Positions 14,138-19,943 of a DNA stretch of 19,943 bases are shown here, one piece after another. Origin of the DNA: Dehalococcoidia bacterium UBA4060 (GTDB taxonomy: Bacteria > Chloroflexota > Dehalococcoidia > GIF9 > UBA5629); assembly GCA_002383665.1 (NCBI GenBank), contig DFZI01000006.1, positions 4,039 to 23,981 on the forward strand, given 5' to 3'. How positions within the stretch are numbered: position 1 is the first letter of the stretch; the number at the start of each line of letters is the position of its first letter. A model generated the notes under the pieces. It did no database searches. It was given only the letters and a program-made list of their open reading frames with translations, and was not told where the DNA came from. The position numbers and the translations under genes were made by a program.

Positions 14138-15559
14138 TTGGAAGAGAAAGCAAAATCCAAGATTAATTTAAACAGGGTTGATATGCCGCGCCAGGACCCG
14201 AAGGACAGGGCACATAACTACAATGAGGTAGCTCTTGGCTATACCGAAGAAATGGCACTCGAAGAGGCCAACCGTTGTATCCAGTGCCCCAAGCGCGCCT
14301 GCGTCTCAGGCTGCCCCGTAAACGTTGATATCCCCGAGTTCATCAAAGCTCTTAGAGACAAGAATATGCCCGAGGCCGTAAGAGTTCTCAAAAGCAAGAA
14401 TGCCCTGCCTGCCATCTGCGGCCGTGTCTGTCCTCAGGAGACTCAATGTGAGGAGGCCTGCACTCTGGGCAAGAGGAAGGCACCCATTGCCATCGGCCGG
14501 TTGGAGAGATATGTGGCCGACTGGGACCTGACCAATAAAGACAAGAGACCCGCTACTATACTGCCACCACCCACCGGCAAAAAAGTAGCCGTAATAGGCT
14601 CCGGGCCTGCCGGGCTTACGGCAGCAGCCGACCTCGCTAAATTTGGTCACAAGGTGACGATCTATGAGGCACTTCATACAGCCGGTGGTGTTCTAATGTA
14701 CGGTATCCCCGAGTTCAGACTGCCCAAGGCCGTGGTCCAGGCTGAAATAAATTATGTAAAGTCGCTCGGCGTGGAAATCCAGCTCGATTCCGTTATGGGT
14801 AAGCTGGCTACTATCGATGAGCTGATGGATAAGGACTTCGATGCCGTTTTCCTGGGCACAGGCGCAGGTCTGCCCATGTTCCTCAACATACCCGGCGAGA
14901 ACCTCAACGGGGTATATTCAGCCAACGAATTCCTCACCCGCGTCAACCTGATGAAGGCCTATCTCTTCCCCGAGTACGACACGCCAATCAAGATCGGCAA
15001 ACATGTTGCCGTGATCGGTGGTGGCAACGTGGCCATGGACGCTGCACGCTGCGCCCTGAGGCTGGGCGCCGAGAAGGTATATATAGTCTACCGCAGGTCC
15101 CGCACTGAGATGCCCGCACGCCATGAGGAAGTAGAGAATGCCGAGGAAGAGGGGATTATCTTCAAGTTCCTAACCAATCCCAAGCAGATCATCGGCGATG
15201 ATAATGGTTGGGTCAAGGCCATGGAATGCTATGAAATGGAGCTGGGCGAGCCGGATGCCAGCGGTAGAAGGCGTCCCATAACTAAGGCTGGCAGTGAGTT
15301 CGTTATGGACGTAGATGTAGTGGTGGTGGCATTGGGCACAACTCCTAACCCACTGATCCCATCCACAACCAGGGGACTGGAAACGACCAGGCATGGCACC
15401 GTGGTGGCCGATGAGCAAACCGGCAAGACCGTTAAAGACAGGGTCTGGGCCGGCGGAGACGTGGTTACCGGTGCAGCCACTGTGATCAGCGCCATGGGTG
15501 CAGGTAAACGTGCAGCAGCATCGATCAACGAATTTTTAATGAAAAAACAATCATTTTGA
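14138..15559 (+). CDS. gltA: NADPH-dependent glutamate synthase small-subunit-like flavoprotein (GltA/NfnB type)
   Basis: A 473-residue FAD/Fe-S protein of the homotetrameric GltA/NfnB family. Start is TTG at 14138 with a GGAGG (14127-14131) six nt upstream and the family-typical opening KINLNRVDMPRQDPKDRAHN. Two [4Fe-4S] sets are complete: C47, C50, C55, C59 and C94, C98, C104, C108. FAD site is GSGPAG (about 154-159), followed by a second nucleotide site GGGNVAMDAAR and the MPARHEEV segment. Annotated names vary (glutamate synthase GltA, or NfnB when paired with NfnA). As an NfnA-like gene sits 13 nt upstream, an NfnAB-type transhydrogenase (NADH-dependent reduced ferredoxin:NADP+ oxidoreductase) is likely. 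The stop TGA overlaps the -35 box of the next promoter. Confidence 0.9.
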   Translation: MEEKAKSKINLNRVDMPRQDPKDRAHNYNEVALGYTEEMALEEANRCIQCPKRACVSGCPVNVDIPEFIKALRDKNMPEAVRVLKSKNALPAICGRVCPQETQCEEACTLGKRKAPIAIGRLERYVADWDLTNKDKRPATILPPPTGKKVAVIGSGPAGLTAAADLAKFGHKVTIYEALHTAGGVLMYGIPEFRLPKAVVQAEINYVKSLGVEIQLDSVMGKLATIDELMDKDFDAVFLGTGAGLPMFLNIPGENLNGVYSANEFLTRVNLMKAYLFPEYDTPIKIGKHVAVIGGGNVAMDAARCALRLGAEKVYIVYRRSRTEMPARHEEVENAEEEGIIFKFLTNPKQIIGDDNGWVKAMECYEMELGEPDASGRRRPITKAGSEFVMDVDVVVVALGTTPNPLIPSTTRGLETTRHGTVVADEQTGKTVKDRVWAGGDVVTGAATVISAMGAGKRAAASINEFLMKKQSF

Positions 15560-15585
15560 CAATTACTTATTTTTCCGGTTATTAT
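15556..15585 (+). promoter_or_regulatory. sigma70-like promoter of the trpB T-box leader
   Basis: Perfect TTGACA (15556-15561) with an 18-bp spacer to TATTAT (15580-15585). The -35 overlaps the stop codon of the upstream gene. The predicted start lies near 15592, just before the T-box Stem I. A 7-bp inverted repeat, ATATTCA (15584-15590) and TGAATAT (15596-15602) with a 5-nt spacer, covers the end of the -10 and the start site. Confidence 0.75.
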
Positions 15586-15591
15586 ATTCAA

Positions 15592-15875
15592 CAACTGAAT
15601 ATTTAAAGGCTGTGAACGGGAATAGTAAGCCCTGTCCCAAGGATACAGAGAGCCAGGAAAGGTGAAAGCTGGCACCAGAGGAAGGACTGAATGGGCCCGG
15701 GAGCTGCAAACCGAAAGGCGTTTGACCGAGTAGGCTTTGACGCAAGGATAGCGTTATCACAATCCAGGGTATCGATTTAAGTCTGTACCCGATTGAGATA
15801 GCCCGGAAACGAGCTAACAAGGGTGGCACCGCGAAGAAATAGCCTCTCGCCCCTTGGCGAGAGGCTAAATTTTTT
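15592..15875 (+). promoter_or_regulatory. T-box riboswitch, tRNA-Trp specific
   Basis: A class I T-box leader. Stem I base: CGGG (15617-15620) pairs with CCCG (15696-15699). The specifier internal loop has AGTA (15624-15627) opposite GAA (15689-15691). The specifier codon immediately after GAA is TGG (15692-15694), tryptophan. Above it GTCC (15634-15637) pairs with GGAC (15684-15687), and the AGAGAG motif is at 15647-15652, with a GCCAG/CTGGC distal stem. The T-box sequence AAGGGTGGCACCGCG is at 15819-15833. Its TGGC (15824-15827) would pair with tRNA 3' GCCA, and bacterial tRNA-Trp has discriminator base G73, matching. The terminator follows. Uncharged tRNA-Trp is expected to stabilise the antiterminator and raise trpB expression. 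The rest of the 430-bp gap (15876-15988) holds the short leader ORF and the trpB SD. Confidence 0.95.
15841..15875 (+). terminator. T-box terminator hairpin
   Basis: An 11-bp stem, AGCCTCTCGCC (15841-15851) with GGCGAGAGGCT (15856-15866), loop CCTT, then AAA and six T (15870-15875). It is the alternative to the T-box antiterminator. Confidence 0.95.
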
Positions 15876-15894
15876 ACCGGAGGAAACTCAGTAG

Positions 15895-15933
15895 ATGGAA
15901 ATGAATATGTGGCCCGGCAGGGCCAAATGGTGA
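15895..15933 (+). CDS. 12-residue Trp-containing leader peptide ORF between T-box and trpB
   Basis: An ORF encoding MEMNMWPGRAKW, too short for standard gene calling. Its ATG follows a strong SD GGAGG (15879-15883) at 11 nt. Two Trp codons out of twelve, one of them the last sense codon. The codons for W-P-G-R-A-K form a hairpin, TGGCCC (15910-15915), loop GGCA, GGGCCA (15920-15925). It ends 55 nt before the trpB start. Position and content suggest a regulatory leader peptide for tryptophan sensing, like that of the Bacillus anti-TRAP operon, which also follows a T-box. No terminator follows it, so control would be translational or by RNA structure. Expression is unproven, and the peptide could be chance given its size. 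Confidence 0.5.
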   Translation: MEMNMWPGRAKW

Positions 15934-15988
15934 ATAAAAAAACGACAACACACATTATCGTTATATCAAATATAAAGGAGAAAACGAA

Positions 15989-17356
15989 TTGAAAGACGAG
16001 ATTAAAGTAATGCTGACAGAGAAGGAGATGCCGACCAGGTGGTATAACATCCTGCCCGATCTCCCCCAGCCACTACCCAAGCCACTGCACCCTCAGACAC
16101 AGGAGCCGACTACCCTTCCACCACCACTTTTTCCTCCCACGCTTAATGAACAGGAGTTCAGCCAGGAGCGATTCATCGAGATACCCGAGGAAGTCCAGGA
16201 ACTGTACCACAAGTACCGGCCTTCACCATTGATCAGGGCTAACAGGCTGGAAAAATTCCTGGATACGCCAGCCAAGATCTTTTACAAGTACGAGGGCGGC
16301 AGCCCGGCGGGCAGCCACAAGCTCAACACCGCCATTGCGCAGGTCTATTATAACAAGAAGGCCGGTATAAAGAGGCTAACTACCGAGACCGGTGCAGGTC
16401 AGTGGGGCTCGGCACTGGCCCTTGCCTGCCAGTTCTTCGGCCTCGAGTGCAAGGTGTATATGGTCAGGGTCAGCTATGAACAGAAGCCCTACCGCCGCAT
16501 TATGATAGAGACCTGGGGGGGCAAGGTCGTGCCCAGCCCCAGCCCCGATACCAATATCGGCAGGAAGATACTGGCCGAGGATCCCAACTCGCCGGGCAGC
16601 CTGGGCATTGCCATCAGTGAAGCCTGCGAGGACGCCTTCAGCCGTGACGATACCTGCTATACGCTGGGCAGCGTGCTCAACCACGTCATCCTGCACCAGT
16701 CTATCATCGGACTTGAGACGCAGTTGCAGCTTGAAAAGGCCGATGCAGAAGCCGATATAGTAATCGGCTGTGTTGGTGGCGGCAGCAACTTCGGTGGCAT
16801 ATCAGTTCCCTTCGTCGCTGATAAGATCAAGAAAGGCAAGAAGACACAAATCATTGCCGTCGAGCCAACCGCCTGCCCCAGCATGACCAAAGGGCCTTAC
16901 ACATGGGACTATGGCGATGTGGCTGGCATGACCCCCATTATGAAAATGTTCACACTGGGACATTCATTTATACCATCGCCTATTCACGCCGGCGGCCTGC
17001 GCTACCATGGCATGTCCCCACTGGTATCACATATGCACAAACTGGGGCTGATCGAGGCCAGGGCCGTCGACCAGAAGTCCACGTTCGAGAGTGCCATCAA
17101 ATTTGCCCGGACCGAGGGCATTATACCTGCTCCCGAGCCATCGCATGCCATCAAGGTGCTGATCGATGAAGCACTCAAATGCAAGGAGTCAGGCGAGAAG
17201 AAAACCATCGTGATGAACCTCAGCGGACACGGTCATTTCGATCTCTCTGCCTACGACCAGTTCCTCTCAGGCAAAATGGAGGCCGACGCTTATTCTGAAG
17301 AATCGGTCAAGAAGGCCCTCAGCCAGCTACCCAAGGTCAACTACGCAGAGAAATAA
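15989..17356 (+). CDS. trpB: tryptophan synthase beta chain, TrpB2 type
   Basis: A PLP-dependent enzyme of 455 residues that joins indole and serine to tryptophan; TrpB2 proteins are usually found without a linked TrpA and often act on free indole or phosphoserine-derived aminoacrylate. The start is TTG at 15989, with AAAGGAG (15974-15980) eight nt upstream; no suitable ATG gives a better N-terminus. The PLP lysine is K111 in GGSPAGSHKLNTA, then ETGAGQWGSA (E133-A142), the phosphate loop GCVGGGSNFGG (260-270), and the C-terminal NLSGHGHFD segment. The ~45-residue proline-rich N-terminal extension (DLPQPLPKPLHP) is typical of TrpB2 rather than TrpB1. trpA and other trp genes are not in the window. 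It is regulated through the T-box and maybe the leader ORF, and ends at a terminator. Confidence 0.96.
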   Translation: MKDEIKVMLTEKEMPTRWYNILPDLPQPLPKPLHPQTQEPTTLPPPLFPPTLNEQEFSQERFIEIPEEVQELYHKYRPSPLIRANRLEKFLDTPAKIFYKYEGGSPAGSHKLNTAIAQVYYNKKAGIKRLTTETGAGQWGSALALACQFFGLECKVYMVRVSYEQKPYRRIMIETWGGKVVPSPSPDTNIGRKILAEDPNSPGSLGIAISEACEDAFSRDDTCYTLGSVLNHVILHQSIIGLETQLQLEKADAEADIVIGCVGGGSNFGGISVPFVADKIKKGKKTQIIAVEPTACPSMTKGPYTWDYGDVAGMTPIMKMFTLGHSFIPSPIHAGGLRYHGMSPLVSHMHKLGLIEARAVDQKSTFESAIKFARTEGIIPAPEPSHAIKVLIDEALKCKESGEKKTIVMNLSGHGHFDLSAYDQFLSGKMEADAYSEESVKKALSQLPKVNYAEK

Positions 17357-17378
17357 AATACGATACTAATAAGTAATC

Positions 17379-17415
17379 AGGTCGGGCAACCCAGTATAGG
17401 TTCGCCCGACCTTTT
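17379..17415 (+). terminator. intrinsic terminator after trpB
   Basis: AGGTCGGGC (17379-17387) pairs with GCCCGACCT (17404-17412) over 9 bp, extended by AACC/GGTT after a one-base bulge, and followed by TTTT ending at 17415. Moderate T tract, strong stem, 23 nt after the stop. Confidence 0.8.
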
Positions 17416-17442
17416 GCTCGTAATATACCTTTGTGCTAAAAT
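17414..17442 (+). promoter_or_regulatory. candidate extended -10 promoter of the htrA-like gene
   Basis: TTGCTC (17414-17419), a 17-bp spacer and TAAAAT (17437-17442), with TG at 17434-17435 forming an extended -10. The -35 matches only 3 of 6. Predicted start near 17449, about 30 nt before the ATG. Confidence 0.45.
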
Positions 17443-17478
17443 CCTTTCCGTTTGTCATAGCATATAGAGGTATCTAAA

Positions 17479-18615
17479 ATGAGAAAGCTGTCTATAGCCA
17501 TCGCACTGGTATTTATACTTACAGTAACAACTGCCTGTCATATAGAAATAACAACTCTTCCACAACCGCCGGCCGAGATACCTGCAGCCACACAAGCAAA
17601 TACTTCAACGACAGCCAGCATCATCCCGATTGATCCCGGTTGGAAGATGCCATCTCCCGAGACCGGAGTATCAAACCTGCCCAGCATAGCCGACGTCGTG
17701 GAAAGAGGCTACCCGTCCGTAGTTACAATCACGACTGAACAGGTCTTCAGCGACATGTTCAGCCGACGCATAACTCAATCTGGAGCAGGATCAGGCTGGG
17801 TTTTGGACAGCAAAGGAATTGTGGTCACCAACAACCATGTCGTGGAAGGCGCAAACAAAATAGTCCTGCAGTTTTCTGACGGTCGTGCTTACGAGGCTAA
17901 TTCATCGAACATCTTCCGCGATCCAACCACTGATCTGGCTATCGTCAAGGTCAACCTGCCCAACCTTCAGCAAAGCTTTGTTGGCGATTCAGGTAAATTG
18001 CGTGTGGGTGACTGGGTAGTAGCTATCGGCAATCCGCTTGGGAAGGGTATCAAAGCCAAGGAAGGCATTATCAGCGGCCTCAAGGTATCACTTAACACTG
18101 AAGAAGATGACGCCCTGTATGACCTGATCGAGACCTCGGCAGCCATCAATCCGGGCAACAGCGGCGGCCCCTTGCTTAATATGAAGGGAGAGGTGATTGG
18201 TATTACGAGTGCCAAAATAGCCTCCGTGGGCGTAGAAGGCATGGGCTATGCCATTAGCATCAACTCGGCGCTGCCCATTATTCAGGAGTTGATCAACAAG
18301 GGCTATGTGACCCGCCCCTTCCTGGGTGTTGAGTTATACACCGTCGATGAGTATGTGGCTTTCTATAATAACCTTGGAACGAGAAAAGGTGCGGTAATAA
18401 CCTTTGTACAGCCGGGAAGCCCAGCAGCCAAGGCCGGCCTGCGGCGGCTTGATGTAATCACCAAATACAAGGGGATCGAAGTCAACAACGCCCCAGAGCT
18501 TTTAAAATTGTTACGTAGCTCTCAAATAGGCGAAGAAGTCAGCATCACTTTCATACGCGGCAATAACACATTAACAACCACAGCCACATTGACGGTCAGT
18601 CCCCCACCCGAGTAA
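17479..18615 (+). CDS. htrA: HtrA/DegP-like trypsin-family protease, lipoprotein
   Basis: A 378-residue serine protease of the HtrA family, exported and probably membrane-anchored. The N-terminus MRKLSIAIALVFILTVTTAC is a signal peptide with lipobox-like TTAC (C20). A Ser/Thr/Pro-rich linker (about 25-60) follows. The catalytic triad is H120 (VVTNNHVVEGA), D152 (TTDLAIVKV) and S228 (NPGNSGGPLL), all intact and in canonical spacing. One C-terminal PDZ domain (about 270-375) contains GSPAAKAGL. It is monocistronic, following the trpB terminator, with SD AGAGGT nine nt upstream of the ATG. The role is degradation or folding of damaged envelope proteins. Its ileS neighbour is convergent, so it is probably independent. 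Confidence 0.95.
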   Translation: MRKLSIAIALVFILTVTTACHIEITTLPQPPAEIPAATQANTSTTASIIPIDPGWKMPSPETGVSNLPSIADVVERGYPSVVTITTEQVFSDMFSRRITQSGAGSGWVLDSKGIVVTNNHVVEGANKIVLQFSDGRAYEANSSNIFRDPTTDLAIVKVNLPNLQQSFVGDSGKLRVGDWVVAIGNPLGKGIKAKEGIISGLKVSLNTEEDDALYDLIETSAAINPGNSGGPLLNMKGEVIGITSAKIASVGVEGMGYAISINSALPIIQELINKGYVTRPFLGVELYTVDEYVAFYNNLGTRKGAVITFVQPGSPAAKAGLRRLDVITKYKGIEVNNAPELLKLLRSSQIGEEVSITFIRGNNTLTTTATLTVSPPPE

Positions 18616-18668
18616 AGGCACGGCCCAGCTACTTATTAGATTGAAATAACATATGGCGCCGAGCCACC

Positions 18669-19943
18669 TCATTTCTTCCTGATACTAAGGGTAATCTCAA
18701 TGCCTGAGAGCTTGAACTTCTCTGAGTAGGAGCCATCCGGAGATGCACCTTTGGAGATCTTCTCCGAAAGGGTCTCTTGGCGGATATATTCGGAGTATTC
18801 CTTCATCATATTATCAATTTGCTCGTTGCCCTGGTAGTATGTGTCAATGTGATCAGCAATTTCCAATCCGTGCGATTTGCGCATGGTCTGAATACGTCTA
18901 ACTATCTCACGGGCCAGGCCCTCATTGATCAATTCTGGCGTAAGCTCTGTTGAAACTCCCACATGGTAATCCCCCTCCACACAAACTGATAACCGGCCGC
19001 TCTCCTGCAGGCCTTCGGTAGAGAATTCAACGTCCTTTACATTCAGCTCATCAAGTACCTGCGGGGCCAGCCTGTTCAAGGCTTCACGCTCGCTGGATGA
19101 CCTTAGTTTGACCACAACTTTGGGCAACGGCTGCCTTACCTTTACCTGGCTTCTGGAACGGGCAGCACGTCCCATGCTGCATACTTTCATAGCCAGTTCG
19201 GTGGAAGCGATAATATCCTCATCAATCAGATCGGTATCAGCATCAGGCCATGCGGCGAGATGCACACTTTCTGCCGCAGTCTTATCGACGGCCCTGACCA
19301 GGTTCTGGTACATCTCCTCTGCTACAAAGGGAGTGAAGGGAGCCAGTATCTTCGATAAAGTCACCAGTGCCCGGTATAATGTATCGTAGGCTGAGATCTT
19401 ATCGTCATCGTTCTGGCTCTTCCAGAAACGTCTTCGGCTGCGCCTGACATACCAGTTAGAAAGATCGTTGACAAAGGACTCGATCTTGCGGCCCGCCGTA
19501 GTGGGGTCATAGTTATCAAGCAGCATATCGACTTCCTGCACCAGCTTGTTGAGGCTAGAGAGCAGCCACTTATCGAGGTCAGAGACTGGAGCCACGTGAT
19601 TCTTCTGAGGAACAAAATTATCGATATTGGCATAGATAACAAAAAAAGAGTATGTATTCCATAAAGTCATGAGGAAGTTGCGCATGACTTCGATTACCAT
19701 ATCAGATGACATGCGCCTGACATTGCCCGGAGGTGCAGAGGTAAGCATATACCATCTGAGTGCGTCGGCGCCGGAGGTATCAAGCACTGTCCAGGGATCA
19801 ACCACATTACCACGGGTCTTGCTCATCTTCTCACCCTCAGCATCCAGTATATGCCCCAAGCAGATAACATTCTTAAAACAGGGCTGATCGAAGATAAGCG
19901 TAGATAGTGCATGGAGGCTGTAGAACCAACCACGCGTCTGGTC
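18669..19943 (-). CDS. ileS: isoleucyl-tRNA synthetase, C-terminal part (5' end beyond window)
   Basis: The C-terminal ~424 residues of an IleRS on the minus strand; the gene continues past the right edge, and the internal TTG at 19859 is not a start because the 28 residues before it (ending FKNVIC) still match the family. Visible are the catalytic KMSKS motif as KMSKT (in EGEKMSKTRGNVVDPW), the SGADALRWYM segment, the anticodon-binding helical domain and the MFEYSEYI-like tail region. The C-terminus ends at ITLSIRKK with no CxxC zinc finger, unlike E. coli-type IleRS, and the SAPPGNVRRMS segment recalls the eukaryote/archaea-like IleS2 clade, known for lower mupirocin sensitivity; this assignment is tentative. 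It charges tRNA-Ile with isoleucine in the cytosol. The 53-nt gap to the htrA stop shows no clear terminator. Confidence 0.92.
   Translation of the reverse strand, partial: DQTRGWFYSLHALSTLIFDQPCFKNVICLGHILDAEGEKMSKTRGNVVDPWTVLDTSGADALRWYMLTSAPPGNVRRMSSDMVIEVMRNFLMTLWNTYSFFVIYANIDNFVPQKNHVAPVSDLDKWLLSSLNKLVQEVDMLLDNYDPTTAGRKIESFVNDLSNWYVRRSRRRFWKSQNDDDKISAYDTLYRALVTLSKILAPFTPFVAEEMYQNLVRAVDKTAAESVHLAAWPDADTDLIDEDIIASTELAMKVCSMGRAARSRSQVKVRQPLPKVVVKLRSSSEREALNRLAPQVLDELNVKDVEFSTEGLQESGRLSVCVEGDYHVGVSTELTPELINEGLAREIVRRIQTMRKSHGLEIADHIDTYYQGNEQIDNMMKEYSEYIRQETLSEKISKGASPDGSYSEKFKLSGIEITLSIRKK

Noticed and set aside
15692..15695. Glycine reading (GGG) of the T-box specifier
   Set aside because: The specifier follows GAA directly, which gives TGG; the downstream gene is trpB, and TGGC in the T-box fits the G73 of tRNA-Trp.
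1..19943. CRISPR arrays, tRNA/rRNA genes, insertion sequences, prophage, toxin-antitoxin
   Set aside because: No regularly spaced repeats, no cloverleaf-forming or rRNA segments, no transposase, integrase or toxin-like coding frames were seen on either strand.

Overview
The window reads as chromosomal DNA of an anaerobic, free-living bacterium. The best guess is a member of Chloroflexota close to the Dehalococcoidia. The gene mix supports this only loosely: a TrpB2-type tryptophan synthase, a bacterial archaemetzincin, a stand-alone MetE-like methyltransferase beside MTA phosphorylase, NuoG/GltD/NfnA-like flavoprotein genes, an isoleucyl-tRNA synthetase that looks like the IleS2 type, and an actinobacteria/firmicute-style T-box. 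I see no phage, transposon, CRISPR, tRNA or rRNA. Genes are tightly packed, in operons, with good Shine-Dalgarno sites and several TTG/GTG starts.

Layout. (1) 1-1793, plus: the 3' part of an S-methyl-5'-thioadenosine phosphorylase gene, then a MetE/UROD-fold methyltransferase (sulfur and methyl metabolism). (2) 1804-3309, plus: a promoter and a three-gene operon of a lysine-rich basic protein, a THEP1-type NTPase and an archaemetzincin protease. (3) 3325-7300, plus: a pantothenate operon, [DUF2520 Rossmann dehydrogenase]-panD-panB-panC-NUDIX. Its strong sigma70-like promoter is embedded in palindromes, and a ~157-nt structured leader ends in a terminator hairpin just before the first start codon. 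The DUF2520 protein sits where a ketopantoate reductase (PanE) is missing. (4) 7305-9566, minus: zf-TFIIB protein, LemA and an HtpX-like M48 protease with an added C-terminal zinc ribbon. (5) 9665-10870, minus: MFS transporter. (6) 11091-15559, plus: three redox genes, namely a 734-aa iron-sulfur flavoprotein (NuoG-like N-terminus plus GltD-like C-terminus), an NfnA/SudB-like FAD/NAD/2Fe-2S subunit and a GltA/NfnB-like subunit. (7) 15556-17415, plus: promoter, tRNA-Trp-specific T-box riboswitch with terminator, a 12-codon Trp-containing leader ORF, trpB2 and its terminator. (8) 17414-18615, plus: an HtrA/DegP-like lipoprotein protease. (9) 18669-19943, minus: the 3' part of ileS.

How the parts work together. 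The pan operon would make (R)-pantothenate from 2-oxoisovalerate and aspartate if the DUF2520 enzyme supplies the ketopantoate reduction. The trpB2 unit appears to be controlled twice by tryptophan supply: by uncharged tRNA-Trp through the T-box, and possibly by ribosome behaviour on the Trp-containing leader peptide, as in the T-box plus leader-peptide arrangement of the Bacillus anti-TRAP operon. The redox cluster is probably a soluble NAD(P)H/ferredoxin-handling complex. LemA-HtpX and HtrA are envelope quality-control proteins. The most interesting non-coding signals are the T-box/leader-peptide tandem and the pan operon leader.
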